Position numbers and translations under genes: made by a program | Assembly (NCBI GenBank): GCA_030549795.1 | Contig: JAUQQO010000018.1 | Location: forward strand, 62,001-126,000 | Direction of reading: 5' to 3' | Source: Pseudomonadota bacterium | GTDB taxonomy: Bacteria; Pseudomonadota; Alphaproteobacteria; Geminicoccales; Geminicoccaceae | Length of the DNA stretch: 64,000 nucleotides | In this document: positions 8,808 to 17,903 of the stretch, in pieces | Position numbering within the stretch: the first letter of the stretch is position 1 | Layout: every line of letters starts with the position of its first letter | The notes under the pieces: model-generated | The model's input: the letters and a program-made list of their open reading frames with translations, nothing else | Told to the model about the DNA's origin: nothing | Databases searched by the model: none

Positions 8808-9002
8808 ATGAGCGAGCAGAGGAAGGAAAAGGGGCACGGGCGGCGCGACGTCCTCAAGCTCGCGAGCCTCGGCAGCGTGGCGGCGGCCGCCGTGAGCGTG
8901 GTCGGTGCCGGTGAGGGGCGGGCCGCCGAGCGGCCTGGCCGCGGCAGCGGTTACCGCCTGACCGAGCATGTGAAGACCTATTACGAGACGGCCCGCTTCT
9001 GA
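8808..9002 (+). CDS. Small Tat-signal protein of the FDH operon
   Basis: This 64-residue protein has a twin-arginine leader (GRRDVLKLASLGSVAAAAVSVV at residues 11-32). A short mature tail ends YRLTEHVKTYYETARF. It matches the small formate dehydrogenase region TAT-target proteins found directly upstream of FdhA in many proteobacteria. The role is unknown; escorting or tethering FDH during Tat export has been suggested for such proteins only by context. ATG 8808 has AAGGAAGGCGG just upstream. FdhA follows after 37 bases. Confidence 0.82.
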   Translation: MSEQRKEKGHGRRDVLKLASLGSVAAAAVSVVGAGEGRAAERPGRGSGYRLTEHVKTYYETARF

Positions 9003-9039
9003 GCGCGGTCGCGAACCGGACCCGGGCGAGGAGGCAACC

Positions 9040-11937
9040 ATGCTGAAGAAGAGGAGCAACGGGTCGCCGGTGGCCAGCGCGTTCGGTGCGCTGCAGGCGG
9101 CTCTCGCGGGCGAGACTGTCGACCGGCGCGGCTTCTTGCGCCGCTCCGGTTTGGTGGCGGGCGGTCTTGCCGCCGCCTCGGGCTTGTCGGCGGGAATGGT
9201 GACCCGGGCGGAGGCGCAGGCGCAGGCAGCCAAGGCTCCGATCAAGCAGGTGAAATCGGTCTGCACCCACTGCTCGGTCGGATGCACGGTGATCGCCGAG
9301 GTGCAGAACGGCGTGTGGATCGGCCAGGAGCCGGCGTTCGATGGGCCCTTTAATCTCGGCGGTCACTGCGCCAAGGGTGCCTCGGTGCGGTGGCTCGCGC
9401 ATGGCGATCGCCGCCTGAAGTATCCGATGAAGCTGGTCGATGGGAAATGGACGCGCATTTCCTGGGACCAGGCGATCAACGAGATCGGCGACAAGCTGCT
9501 CGAGATTCGCGAGAAGTCGGGTCCGGACAGCGTCTATTGGCTCGGCTCGGCCAAGCACAGCAACGAGCAGGCCTATCTCTTCCGCAAGTTGGCTGCGTTT
9601 TGGGGGACCAACAACGTCGACCATCAGGCGCGGATTTGTCATTCCTCGACCGTCGCGGGCGTAGCCAATACCTGGGGCTACGGCGCGATGACCAATTCCT
9701 ACAACGACATCCAAAAGTCCAAGCTGATCTTCTTGATCGGCGGCAATCCGGCCGAAGCGCATCCGGTTTCGCTCGTCTTCCTGTTGCGGGCGAAGGAGCA
9801 GAACAACGCGCCGTTGATCGTCGCCGATCCGCGCTTCACCCGCACGGCGGCGCACGCGGACGAGTATATCCGCTTCCGTCCCGGCACCGATGTGGCGCTG
9901 ATCTGGGGCATCCTCTGGCACATCTTCGAGAACGGCTGGGAGGATAAGGAGTTCATCCGCAAACGGGTCTGGGGGATGGACCAGATCCGCGAGCATGTGA
10001 AGCAATGGACTCCGGAAGAGGTCGAGCGGGTGACCGGCGTGCCGGGCGCGCAGCTGCGGCGCGTCGCGATGCTCATGGCGAACAACCGCCCGGGCACGGT
10101 GATCTGGTGCATGGGCGGTACCCAGCACACGATCGGTAACAACAACGTTCGCGCCTACAGCATCCTGCAGTTGGCGCTCGGCAACATGGGCGTTTCGGGC
10201 GGCGGCACCAACATCTTCCGCGGCCACGACAACGTCCAGGGTGCCACCGATATGGGTGTGACGGTGGACAGCCTGCCCGCCTACTATGGTCTTGCGGAAG
10301 GGGCGTGGCGGCACTGGGCGCGGGTATGGGGTGTCGACTACAACTATCTTTTGAATCGCTTCGGTCCCAAAGACGCCGACGAGAAGACTCGCAAGGCGCT
10401 CATGGAGAAAGCGGGCATTCCGGTGTCCCGCTGGTTTGATGGCGTGCTCGAGGCGAAGGAGAACATCGACCAGCCGGACAATGTCCGGGCGATGATCTTC
10501 TGGGGCCATGCGCCGAACTCGCAGACCCGTTTGCCCGACATGAAGCGGGCGATGGAGAAGCTCGATCTGCTCGTGGTCATCGATCCCTATCCGACGGTGA
10601 GCGCGGTGCTGCACGACCGCCGGGATGGGGTGTACCTCTTGCCGGCCGCGACGCAGTTCGAGACCCGGGGCTCGGTGACGGCCTCCAACCGCTCGTTGCA
10701 GTGGCGCGAGAAGGTGTTCGGGCCCTTCTTCGAGGCCAAGCCCGACCACGAGATCATCTACCTGTTCGCGAAGAAGTTCGGCTTCGCGAACGAGATGTTC
10801 AAGAACATCAAGGTCGAGGGGAACGAGCCGGTCGTCGAGGACGTGCTGCGCGAGATCAATCGCGGTGCCTGGTCGATCGGCTACACCGGTCAGTCGCCCG
10901 AGCGGCTCAAGCTGCACATGCAGTACCAGCACACCTTCGATAAGGTGACGCTGCGGGCGGTCGGTGGTCCGTGCCACGGCGAATATTACGGTCTGCCGTG
11001 GCCGTGCTGGGGTACGCCCGAGATGAAGCATCCGGGCACCGCCAACCTCTATGATACCTCCTTGCCGGTGGCGGAGGGCGGCGGTTGCTTCCGGGCGGCG
11101 TTCGGCGTCGAGCGCGACGGCCAGTCGCTGTTGGCCGAGGGCAGTTGGCCCAAGGGCTCGGAGATCCAGGACGGCTACCCCGAGTTCACGATGGAAATGC
11201 TCATGAAGCTCGGGTGGGACAAGGATCTCACCGATGCCGAGCGGGCCGTCATCGAGCAGGTGGGCGGGCCCAAGGCGACTTGGCGCACCGACATCTCGGG
11301 CGGCATCATCCGTGTGGCGATCAAGCACGGCTGCGCGCCGTTCGGGAATGCCAAGGCGCGGGCGGTGGTGTGGAATTTCCCCGATCCCATCCCGTTGCAC
11401 CGTGAGCCCCTGTACGCGCCGGACCGCGAGCTGGTGGCGAAATATCCGACCTACTCGGATCGCAAGCTGCACCGCCTGCCGGTGCTCTACAAGTCGATCC
11501 AGGACAAGGACTTCTCGAAGGATTACCCGATCATTCTGACCTCGGGACGGCTCGTCGAGTACGAGGGCGGCGGCGACGAGACGCGGTCGAATCCGTGGCT
11601 CGCCGAGCTGCAGCAGCACATGTTCATCGAGATCAACCCGTTCGATGCGAACAGCCTCGGCGTGCGGGATGGCGCCTGGGTCTGGGTGGAAGGCCCCGAG
11701 AAGGGTCGGGTGAAGGTCAGGGCTATGGTCACCGAACGGGTCGGGCGCGGCGTGGCGTTCATGCCGTTCCACTTCGGCGGCTGGTTCCAGGGTAAGGACC
11801 TGCGGTCGAAGTACCCGAGCGGCAATGATCCGTACGTGCTCGGCGAGTCGACCAATACGGCGCAGACCTATGGCTACGACTCGGTGACCCAGATCCAGGA
11901 AACCAAGACCACGCTCTGCCGGATCTGGCCGGCCTGA
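9040..11937 (+). CDS. fdhA: Formate dehydrogenase catalytic alpha subunit (Mo/W-bisMGD), Cys form
   Basis: This 965-residue molybdoenzyme oxidises formate to CO2. It has a Tat leader (VDRRGFLRRSGLVAGGLAAAS, residues 28-48), a 4Fe-4S site at Cys75, Cys78, Cys82 and Cys110, and an active-site ARICHSSTVAG in which Cys200 (codon TGT) replaces the selenocysteine of E. coli FdnG, followed by His201. C-terminal bisMGD-binding segments include TSGRLVEYEGGGDETRS and FHFGGW. The Tat leader and the membrane cytochrome subunit point to a periplasm-facing, respiratory enzyme. It is followed by fdhB after 16 bases. FdhD and MobA, needed for maturation, are encoded at 24943-26550. Confidence 0.95.
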   Translation: MLKKRSNGSPVASAFGALQAALAGETVDRRGFLRRSGLVAGGLAAASGLSAGMVTRAEAQAQAAKAPIKQVKSVCTHCSVGCTVIAEVQNGVWIGQEPAFDGPFNLGGHCAKGASVRWLAHGDRRLKYPMKLVDGKWTRISWDQAINEIGDKLLEIREKSGPDSVYWLGSAKHSNEQAYLFRKLAAFWGTNNVDHQARICHSSTVAGVANTWGYGAMTNSYNDIQKSKLIFLIGGNPAEAHPVSLVFLLRAKEQNNAPLIVADPRFTRTAAHADEYIRFRPGTDVALIWGILWHIFENGWEDKEFIRKRVWGMDQIREHVKQWTPEEVERVTGVPGAQLRRVAMLMANNRPGTVIWCMGGTQHTIGNNNVRAYSILQLALGNMGVSGGGTNIFRGHDNVQGATDMGVTVDSLPAYYGLAEGAWRHWARVWGVDYNYLLNRFGPKDADEKTRKALMEKAGIPVSRWFDGVLEAKENIDQPDNVRAMIFWGHAPNSQTRLPDMKRAMEKLDLLVVIDPYPTVSAVLHDRRDGVYLLPAATQFETRGSVTASNRSLQWREKVFGPFFEAKPDHEIIYLFAKKFGFANEMFKNIKVEGNEPVVEDVLREINRGAWSIGYTGQSPERLKLHMQYQHTFDKVTLRAVGGPCHGEYYGLPWPCWGTPEMKHPGTANLYDTSLPVAEGGGCFRAAFGVERDGQSLLAEGSWPKGSEIQDGYPEFTMEMLMKLGWDKDLTDAERAVIEQVGGPKATWRTDISGGIIRVAIKHGCAPFGNAKARAVVWNFPDPIPLHREPLYAPDRELVAKYPTYSDRKLHRLPVLYKSIQDKDFSKDYPIILTSGRLVEYEGGGDETRSNPWLAELQQHMFIEINPFDANSLGVRDGAWVWVEGPEKGRVKVRAMVTERVGRGVAFMPFHFGGWFQGKDLRSKYPSGNDPYVLGESTNTAQTYGYDSVTQIQETKTTLCRIWPA

Positions 11938-11953
11938 GGCGGGAGGCTCGACC

Positions 11954-12550
11954 ATGGCGCGGATGAAGTTCCTCTGTGACAGCGAGCGCTGCATCGAGTG
12001 CAACGCCTGCGTCACCGCCTGTAAGAACGAGCATGAGATCCCCTGGGGCATCAACCGTCGGCGGGTGGTCACGCTCAACGACGGCAAGCCGGGGGAGCGG
12101 TCGATCTCGGTGGCCTGCATGCACTGCTCGGATGCGCCGTGCATGGCGGTCTGCCCGGTCGACTGCTTCTACCAGACCGAAGAGGGCGTGGTCCTGCACA
12201 GCAAGGACCTGTGCATCGGCTGCGGCTACTGCTTCTACGCCTGCCCCTTCGGCGCACCGCAGTTCCCGCAGGCGGGCAACTTCGGCTCGCGCGGCAAGAT
12301 GGACAAATGCACCTTCTGCGCCGGCGGGCCGGAGGAAGACCATTCGGACGCGGAATTCCGCAAGTACGGTCGCAACCGGCTCGCGGAGGGCAAACTGCCG
12401 ATCTGCGCCGAGATGTGCTCGACCAAGGCGCTTCTTGCCGGCGACGGGGATGTCATTTCCAACATCTACCGCGAGCGCGTCGTGCAGCGCGGCTTCGGCT
12501 CCGGTGCTTGGGGCTGGGGCACCGCTTATCAGCAGAAAGGCGGCGCGTAA
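11954..12550 (+). CDS. fdhB: Formate dehydrogenase iron-sulfur (beta) subunit
   Basis: This 198-residue electron-transfer subunit has four ferredoxin-like cysteine groups: CIECNACVTACKNEHEIPWG (about 13-32), CMHCSDAPCMAVCPVDC (about 56-72), CIGCGYCFYACPFG (about 86-99) and CTFCAGG (about 119) paired with CAEMCSTKAL (about 152). It would carry electrons from FdhA to the cytochrome b subunit. No C-terminal membrane anchor of the FdnH type is present. ATG 11954 follows GGCGGGAGG. Confidence 0.95.
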   Translation: MARMKFLCDSERCIECNACVTACKNEHEIPWGINRRRVVTLNDGKPGERSISVACMHCSDAPCMAVCPVDCFYQTEEGVVLHSKDLCIGCGYCFYACPFGAPQFPQAGNFGSRGKMDKCTFCAGGPEEDHSDAEFRKYGRNRLAEGKLPICAEMCSTKALLAGDGDVISNIYRERVVQRGFGSGAWGWGTAYQQKGGA

Positions 12551-12640
12551 GGCGCCGATTTGAGAGCGGACGACGAGGCGACGGCCGGGGCCGACCCCGG
12601 CCGTCTGCACGCAGAGCACGGTTCGTCGAAAGGAAGGGAA

Positions 12641-12850
12641 ATGGTCGTCGTCCTGCGGGTGATCATTGCGGCACTCGTGCTCGCGGGGGGTTTTGTGGTC
12701 TTTCAGGCGTGGAGCGAGGGGCGGCTTGGGTTGCCGACGACTGCTCTCGAGATACCCGCGAAGGGTGCCTATCGCGGCCCGCCGGATGCCGGCCTTCCAG
12801 CGGAACGCAGAGAGGAACTCCACGATCGCGCCCAACGGATGAGGTTCTGA
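12641..12850 (+). CDS. Small membrane protein between fdhB and fdhC
   Basis: This 69-residue protein has one transmembrane helix at residues 4-23 (VLRVIIAALVLAGGFVVFQA) and a soluble C-terminal tail ending RREELHDRAQRMRF. ATG 12641 has AAGGAAGGG directly upstream. Its TGA shares a base with the fdhC start (TGATG, 12848-12852). The position inside the operon suggests a small accessory of the FDH complex; I know no named family. Confidence 0.7.
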   Translation: MVVVLRVIIAALVLAGGFVVFQAWSEGRLGLPTTALEIPAKGAYRGPPDAGLPAERREELHDRAQRMRF

Positions 12851-13920
12851 TGAGCATCGCCTGGCTCGGTCGCGCACGGCTGGTCGCCATCCTCCTCGCC
12901 ATCGCGTGCGTGCTGTCGGCCGCCGCCTCGGACGGGCGGGCGCAGCCGGCGGCCAGCGAGGCGGGGCTGCCCGCTACCCTGCTCCCGGAGGGCAGCCGGT
13001 CGGACACCTGGCGCGCCATTCGCCAAGGACAACAGGGTTATGTGGCCGCGCCCAACATGCTCGGCGGCCAGCTGATTCAATCCGAGGGCGAAATCTGGCG
13101 TCAGGTGCGGCTCGGCGCCTACAAGCAGTGGGCGGGGTGGATCCTGCTCGCCACCGTGGGCCTCGTCGCGCTCTTCTTCGCTCTGCGCGGACGCGTGCCG
13201 CTCGAAGGCGGTCCCTCGGGGCGGACGGTCGAGCGCTTCAACGGCCTCGAACGCTTCGCGCACTGGCTGACCGCCACCACCTTCATCGTGCTCGCGATCA
13301 CCGGTCTTAATTTGATGTTCGGGCGCAGCCTCATCCTGCCGCTCGTCGGCAAAGAGGTCTTCGCCACGCTCACGCAGTGGGGAAAACTCCTCCACAATTA
13401 TCTCGCATTCGGATTTATGCTCGGCATCGCGTTGATGTTCGTCTTGTGGGTGCGATACAATCTACCTAACCGCTATGATCTGATTTGGATCGCGAAGGGC
13501 GGCGGGCTGATCGGACGCGCGCATCCGCCCGCGAAACGGTTCAATGCCGGACAGAAATTCGTCTTCTGGTCGGTCATCCTTCTCGGCGGCAGCCTGAGCC
13601 TCTCGGGCCTCCAGCTGATGTTTCCCTTCACGTTTCACTTCTTCGATTCCACCTTCGCCACGCTCAATAGCTGGTTCGGCACCCAGTTGCCGACCGGGCT
13701 GTCGCCAATGGCGGAACAGCAGCTCGCGACCCTCTGGCACGGCTTCGTCGCCGTCATCCTGATCGCGATCATCATCGGCCATATCTACATCGGTTCGCTC
13801 GGCATGGAGGGCGCCTTCGCCGCCATGGGCTCCGGACGCGTCGACTACAACTGGGCCAAGCAACACCACAACCTTTGGGTCGAAGAGCTCGAGAAGCGGG
13901 GCACCGTGCCGGCCGAATAA
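12850..13920 (+). CDS. fdhC: Formate dehydrogenase cytochrome b556 (gamma) subunit
   Basis: This 356-residue membrane protein has an N-terminal signal-like hydrophobic segment and a periplasmic-looking region of about 70 residues. At least four transmembrane helices follow (about 97-115, 135-155, 180-198 and 225-245, with another near 300-320). Likely heme-ligand histidines lie in RFAHWLTA and LLHNYLAF and in the last helix (IIIGHIYIGSLGMEGAF). This is the quinone-reactive FdnI/FdoI-type subunit. The longer open frame to the left overlaps fdhB in another frame and is not real. Start ATG 12850 is coupled to the upstream small gene. Confidence 0.92.
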   Translation: MSIAWLGRARLVAILLAIACVLSAAASDGRAQPAASEAGLPATLLPEGSRSDTWRAIRQGQQGYVAAPNMLGGQLIQSEGEIWRQVRLGAYKQWAGWILLATVGLVALFFALRGRVPLEGGPSGRTVERFNGLERFAHWLTATTFIVLAITGLNLMFGRSLILPLVGKEVFATLTQWGKLLHNYLAFGFMLGIALMFVLWVRYNLPNRYDLIWIAKGGGLIGRAHPPAKRFNAGQKFVFWSVILLGGSLSLSGLQLMFPFTFHFFDSTFATLNSWFGTQLPTGLSPMAEQQLATLWHGFVAVILIAIIIGHIYIGSLGMEGAFAAMGSGRVDYNWAKQHHNLWVEELEKRGTVPAE

Positions 13921-13934
13921 CGCAGCGCTCATCG

Positions 13935-15269
13935 ATGTGGAAAACGAGCGGCGCTCTTCTCGTGAGCGGGTTCCTCCTTTCCGCTGCAGCAGCGAGCGAG
14001 GAACTCGTCGGCCATGGGGGAGCGGTGCGGTCCCTCGCCGCGAGCCGCACCGGCCTTCTGCTCTCGGGCTCGTTCGATACGAGCATCATGCTCTGGCGTC
14101 CGGGCGAAAGGAAGGCACCTGCCCGCTTCACGCTGCTCGAGGGACCGGTCAACGCCGTGGCCATCAGCACAGACGGCCGGCGTGCTGCCGCTGGTGGTGA
14201 TGATGGGCGGCTCGTGGTCCTGGACCTGGAAAGCGGCCAGATCCTCTGGCGCCGCGAGTTCGAGGCCAAGGTCCTTACCCTCGCCCTATCCGAACGGGCA
14301 GGGCTGATCGCGGCCGGAACCGCCGATGGTGCGCTGCACGTTCTCACGCTCGAGGACGGCGCGCCGCGGGCGACGGCGTCGTTGGGCACCGCTCGGCCGA
14401 CGGCGCTGTTGTTCGACGAGCAAAAGGGCGCCATCTGGGTCGCGACGCACACGGGCGCGCTCGTTCACGTCGAGCCGGCGCGCGGAGCCGTGAGCGAGCG
14501 CCTGCCCGCCTCGGGCTTCGCCATCGCCGACATGGTGCAACTACCCGACGGGATACTCGCTCTCGGCTGCATCGACGGTACCGTGCGCCTGCGCCGCCTA
14601 CCCGACCTCGAACCCGTGGGGGAACTCGCGGGACACGAGGCTCCGATCACGGCGCTCGCGCTCGAGCCGGATGGCCGGCGTCTTGCGAGCGGCGACATCA
14701 AGGGACGGATCGTCCTTTGGTCGCTAGCCGAGCGTCGCCCCGAGCGGGTGCTCGAGCCGCACCGCGGGCCGGTGTGGGACCTCGTGTTCAGCGGACCGGA
14801 ATCGACGCTCTGGTCGGCCGGGAACGATGCCATCGTGCGCCGTTGGCGCGAAGGGGAACCGCCGCCGAGGCCGGCTGCGGCGGAGGAGCCCGGGGCGTCT
14901 GCGCGCGCGCGCGATGACGCCGCCACCGAGGCTCCCGATCGCGGGGCGCGCCTGTTTCGCGCCTGTGTCGCCTGCCACACGGTGACGGCCGACAGCGGCA
15001 ATCGCGCTGGCCCCACGCTCTTCGGCATTTTCGGCCGACGCGCCGGATCGGTGCCCGGTTATCCCTATTCGGAAGCGCTCGCGAAGAGCGGCATCGTGTG
15101 GACGGAAGAGACGATCGAGCAATTGTTCGCGCTCGGGCCGGATGTCCTCACCCCCGGCTCGAAGATGCCGCTTCAGCGCATGCCCGACGCGCAAGATCGG
15201 GCAGCTCTGATCGCCTACCTCAAACGGGTCACCACTCCCGCAGCTCGCAGTTCGGAGAACGGCGGATGA
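13935..15269 (+). CDS. WD40 repeat-cytochrome c fusion protein
   Basis: This 444-residue protein begins with a signal peptide (MWKTSGALLVSGFLLSAAAASE). A WD40-type propeller spans about residues 27-330, with repeats such as GHGGAVRSLAASRTGLLLSG and GHEAPITALALEPDGRRLASG. The C-terminal class I cytochrome c domain has heme motif CVACH at 344-348 and a likely Met ligand in PGSKMPLQ near 410. The domain resembles cytochrome c2/c550 (GPTLFGIFGRRAGSVPGYPYS). It lies 14 bases after fdhC, so it may be a periplasmic electron carrier or docking subunit for FDH; this is inferred from context. Confidence 0.85.
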   Translation: MWKTSGALLVSGFLLSAAAASEELVGHGGAVRSLAASRTGLLLSGSFDTSIMLWRPGERKAPARFTLLEGPVNAVAISTDGRRAAAGGDDGRLVVLDLESGQILWRREFEAKVLTLALSERAGLIAAGTADGALHVLTLEDGAPRATASLGTARPTALLFDEQKGAIWVATHTGALVHVEPARGAVSERLPASGFAIADMVQLPDGILALGCIDGTVRLRRLPDLEPVGELAGHEAPITALALEPDGRRLASGDIKGRIVLWSLAERRPERVLEPHRGPVWDLVFSGPESTLWSAGNDAIVRRWREGEPPPRPAAAEEPGASARARDDAATEAPDRGARLFRACVACHTVTADSGNRAGPTLFGIFGRRAGSVPGYPYSEALAKSGIVWTEETIEQLFALGPDVLTPGSKMPLQRMPDAQDRAALIAYLKRVTTPAARSSENGG

Positions 15270-15424
15270 GAGCCTTCCTCGCGGCGATCGCCGTCGCCGT
15301 CGTGCTCGCCATTACCGCGCACTGGTTCCTCACCACGCAGCTCGGCTGGAGCACGACCCAGCGCTTTGCCGCACCCGAAACCGTGCGTGTCGAGCCCGAC
15401 GCCGCGGCGCGCCGGGGTTTTTGA
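15266..15424 (+). CDS. Tiny single-pass membrane protein
   Basis: This 52-residue protein has one hydrophobic helix at residues 3-20 (AFLAAIAVAVVLAITAHWFL) and a short polar tail ending AAARRGF. Its ATG overlaps the stop of the WD40-cytochrome gene (ATGA, 15266-15269), so it closes the FDH operon. No family is recognised. It could also be an uncleaved signal-anchored peptide. Confidence 0.6.
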   Translation: MRAFLAAIAVAVVLAITAHWFLTTQLGWSTTQRFAAPETVRVEPDAAARRGF

Positions 15425-15463
15425 GCAAAGCTCCCAACGCCGCGCACATCGAGACGCGTCCCG

Positions 15464-16621
15464 TCAGCGCAACAGAGCCCGCAAAAGAGCATCCAGACGC
15501 TCGCGCCCGGCCGGTGTCGCCACCAGCCGATCGTCGCGGGCCTCCACAAGACCGGCATCGCGGGCACGCCGCAGCGCTCGTCCATCGATGATCCGATCGA
15601 GCGCGCCCTTGGCCAGCGCTTCTAACCGCGCGATCGGAACGCCTTCGCGCAGCCGAAGGCCCATCATTAGCGCCTCGATCGCCTGCTCGCGGGGCACAAG
15701 CGCTTCTGCCGCCTCGATCCCGTGGCCACAGCGCTCGACCTGAGCGAGCCAGCGTTCGGGAACGCGCAGGGTCGAAGTGGCCAGCCTTTGACCGTCCACG
15801 AGCACCCGGCCGTGCGCACCCGGGCCGATTCCGACATATTCGCCATAGCGCCAATAGACGAGATTGTGCCGGCACTCCTCGCCCACCCGGGCGTGGTTGG
15901 AGATCTCGTAGGCGGGAAGTCCGGCCGCGGCGGTGAGCTCCTGGGTGCGCTCGAACAGTTCGGCCTGCACCTCCTCCTCGGGGAGCACGAGAAGGCCGGC
16001 TTGCGCTTGTGCGAAAAAGCGCGTCCCCGGTTCGAGGGTGAGCTGGTAGAGCGAGAGGTGCCCGGTACCGATGGCGAGCGCTTCGTTGAGCTCCGCCTCC
16101 CATTGCGCCACCGTTTGACCGGGCCGGGCGTAGATGAGGTCGAAAGAGACGCGCGGGAAGGTCGCAAGCGCCACTTCCAGCGCCGCGCAGGCCTCGGCGC
16201 GCGAATGCTCGCGCCCAAGCGCTCGCAGCGCGGCATCATCCAGCGCCTGCACCCCGATCGACACGCGGTTCACCCCGGCTGCGCGATAGGCGGCGAAGCG
16301 CCCGCGCTCCACCGAGGTCGGGTTGGCCTCGAGCGTGACCTCGAGGTCGTTTTCTGGTGGCCAGAGCGCGCAGGCACGCGCGAGCACCGCCGCGACCGTC
16401 TCGGGTGCCATCAAGGAGGGCGTGCCGCCGCCGAAGAAAACCGAAACGAGCCGCCGCGGGCCCAGGCGTGCGCCCCAGTGCTCGAGCTCGGCGAGCAAGG
16501 CCCGCCGCCAGCGCTCTTGATCGATCGCCCGGCGCACGTGGCTGTTGAAATCACAGTAAGGGCACTTGGCCTTACAAAAGGGCCAATGGACGTAGAGCGC
16601 GAGCTCGGCGGTGGTCATCAC
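15464..16621 (-). CDS. hemW: HemW-type radical SAM protein (heme chaperone)
   Basis: This 385-residue protein has the radical SAM motif at Cys16, Cys20 and Cys23 (FCKAKCPYCDFNSH), then FFGGGTPSLM, EANP and VNRVSIGVQALDD, the usual HemN/HemW signatures. The motif CxxxCxxC without the HemN-specific N-terminal extension, and the length of 385, fit HemW, a heme-binding chaperone, rather than oxygen-independent coproporphyrinogen oxidase. It is divergent from the alpha-hydroxyacid oxidase. It lies just after the FDH cytochrome genes, which need heme. Confidence 0.9.
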   Translation of the reverse strand: MMTTAELALYVHWPFCKAKCPYCDFNSHVRRAIDQERWRRALLAELEHWGARLGPRRLVSVFFGGGTPSLMAPETVAAVLARACALWPPENDLEVTLEANPTSVERGRFAAYRAAGVNRVSIGVQALDDAALRALGREHSRAEACAALEVALATFPRVSFDLIYARPGQTVAQWEAELNEALAIGTGHLSLYQLTLEPGTRFFAQAQAGLLVLPEEEVQAELFERTQELTAAAGLPAYEISNHARVGEECRHNLVYWRYGEYVGIGPGAHGRVLVDGQRLATSTLRVPERWLAQVERCGHGIEAAEALVPREQAIEALMMGLRLREGVPIARLEALAKGALDRIIDGRALRRARDAGLVEARDDRLVATPAGRERLDALLRALLR

Positions 16622-16774
16622 TCCTCACATAGGAAGCCCGCGCCTAGTGAGAAGAGCACGCAACAGCCGAGCGCCGAGCTCTCTCTCCGCTCACCCTCTT
16701 GCGCGCTCTTCTCTCCTCTCTACTGCTTCACCCTTGAGCCATCGCCTCGACCCTCACTTGGGGAGCGGAAGTTC

Positions 16775-17854
16775 ATGGCTGAGCTCGCCGAGGTCACCAC
16801 GCTCCAGGAGCTCGTCCAGCGGGCGCGCAGGCGGCTATCGCAAGGCGCCTTCGACTATCTCGTGGGCGGGAGCGAGACCGAGACCTCTCTCTTACGCAAC
16901 CGGGCGGCGATCGAAGCTTGGGCGTTCCGACCGCGCGTTTGTGTGGACGTGCGCTCGGTCGATCCATCCACCATGGCTTTTGGACGCCGCATTCGGATTC
17001 CGGTCTTTTTGGCTCCCATAGGCTCGATCGAGACCTTCGATCCCTCGGGTGGGGCGGGTGCTGCGCAGGCAGCGGCAGGTTTCGGCGTGCCCCTCATGCT
17101 CAGCAGCGTGTGCGCTCCCGGGCTCGAAGCGGTGGCTGAGGCCGCGCCGGAAGCCCTGCGCATCTTCCAGCTCTACGTGCGCGGCGATGAGGAATGGATC
17201 GCCGATGTCGTCGCCCGCGCCGAGGCCAAAGGTTATGCCGCCTTCGCGATTACCGTGGATACCGCCTGGTACGCGCGGCGCGAGCGCGATCTTTTGAACC
17301 GATTTGAGAAACCTTGGCGCCAGAACGTGGGTGGACTCGACATCCAGCGCGCTTTCGACTGGAAGGCGGTCGAGCGCTTCAAGGCGCGCCATCGCATCCC
17401 CTTGATCCTCAAGGGTATCATGACCGCGGAAGACGCTCGTGAAGCCTGCCGCCTCAAGGTCGACGGCATCGTCGTCTCCAACCACGGTGGCCGCCAGCTC
17501 GACCACACGCAGGGCACGCTCGACGTCTTGCCCGAGATCGTGGAGGCCGTGGCCGGGCGTTGTCTTGTGATGGTGGACGGCGGCTTCTACCGCGGCACCG
17601 ATATCCTCAAGGCGATCGCGCTCGGGGCGCACCTCGTCGGCCTCGGTCGCATGCTCGCGATCGGCATGGCCGCTGGCGGGCCGGCAGGTGTGGTGAGGAT
17701 GCTCGAACTTCTGGAAGACGAGATGATGATCGCCATGGGGCTTCTCGGCGTCCGCCGGCTCGAGGAGCTCGGGCCCCATCATCTCGCGCGCGCTCAACCT
17801 GTGCGCGCGCCGAGCTTTTGGTCTGCCTTTCCGCTCATCGCCCAGGGTTATTGA
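16775..17854 (+). CDS. FMN-dependent alpha-hydroxyacid oxidase/dehydrogenase
   Basis: This 359-residue TIM-barrel flavoprotein is of the lactate/glycolate oxidase family. Visible family elements are FRPRVCVDV, PIGSIETF, QLYVRGD, ITVDT, LILKGIMTAEDA (the flavin-binding Lys), VSNHGGRQLDHTQGTLDVLPEI with the catalytic His-Gly-Gly-Arg, and the phosphate-binding MVDGGFYRGTDILKA...GAHLVGLGR. The substrate is a 2-hydroxy acid but cannot be named. ATG 16775 follows GGGAGCGG. A cupin and a VOC gene follow on the same strand and may form an operon. Confidence 0.88.
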   Translation: MAELAEVTTLQELVQRARRRLSQGAFDYLVGGSETETSLLRNRAAIEAWAFRPRVCVDVRSVDPSTMAFGRRIRIPVFLAPIGSIETFDPSGGAGAAQAAAGFGVPLMLSSVCAPGLEAVAEAAPEALRIFQLYVRGDEEWIADVVARAEAKGYAAFAITVDTAWYARRERDLLNRFEKPWRQNVGGLDIQRAFDWKAVERFKARHRIPLILKGIMTAEDAREACRLKVDGIVVSNHGGRQLDHTQGTLDVLPEIVEAVAGRCLVMVDGGFYRGTDILKAIALGAHLVGLGRMLAIGMAAGGPAGVVRMLELLEDEMMIAMGLLGVRRLEELGPHHLARAQPVRAPSFWSAFPLIAQGY

Positions 17855-17903
17855 GGGGCGGAGCCGAGGACGGACCGCGCTTGCGATCAGGGAGGAGGCT
17901 AGG

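Noticed and set aside
8854-12144. A 1,096-codon open frame antisense to fdhA and fdhB
   Set aside because: High third-position G/C keeps the opposite strand open. The translation has no family motifs and lies over well-supported FDH genes.
12139-12849. N-terminal extension of the fdhC frame
   Set aside because: It reads fdhB and the small membrane gene in another frame. The cytochrome b subunit starts at 12850.
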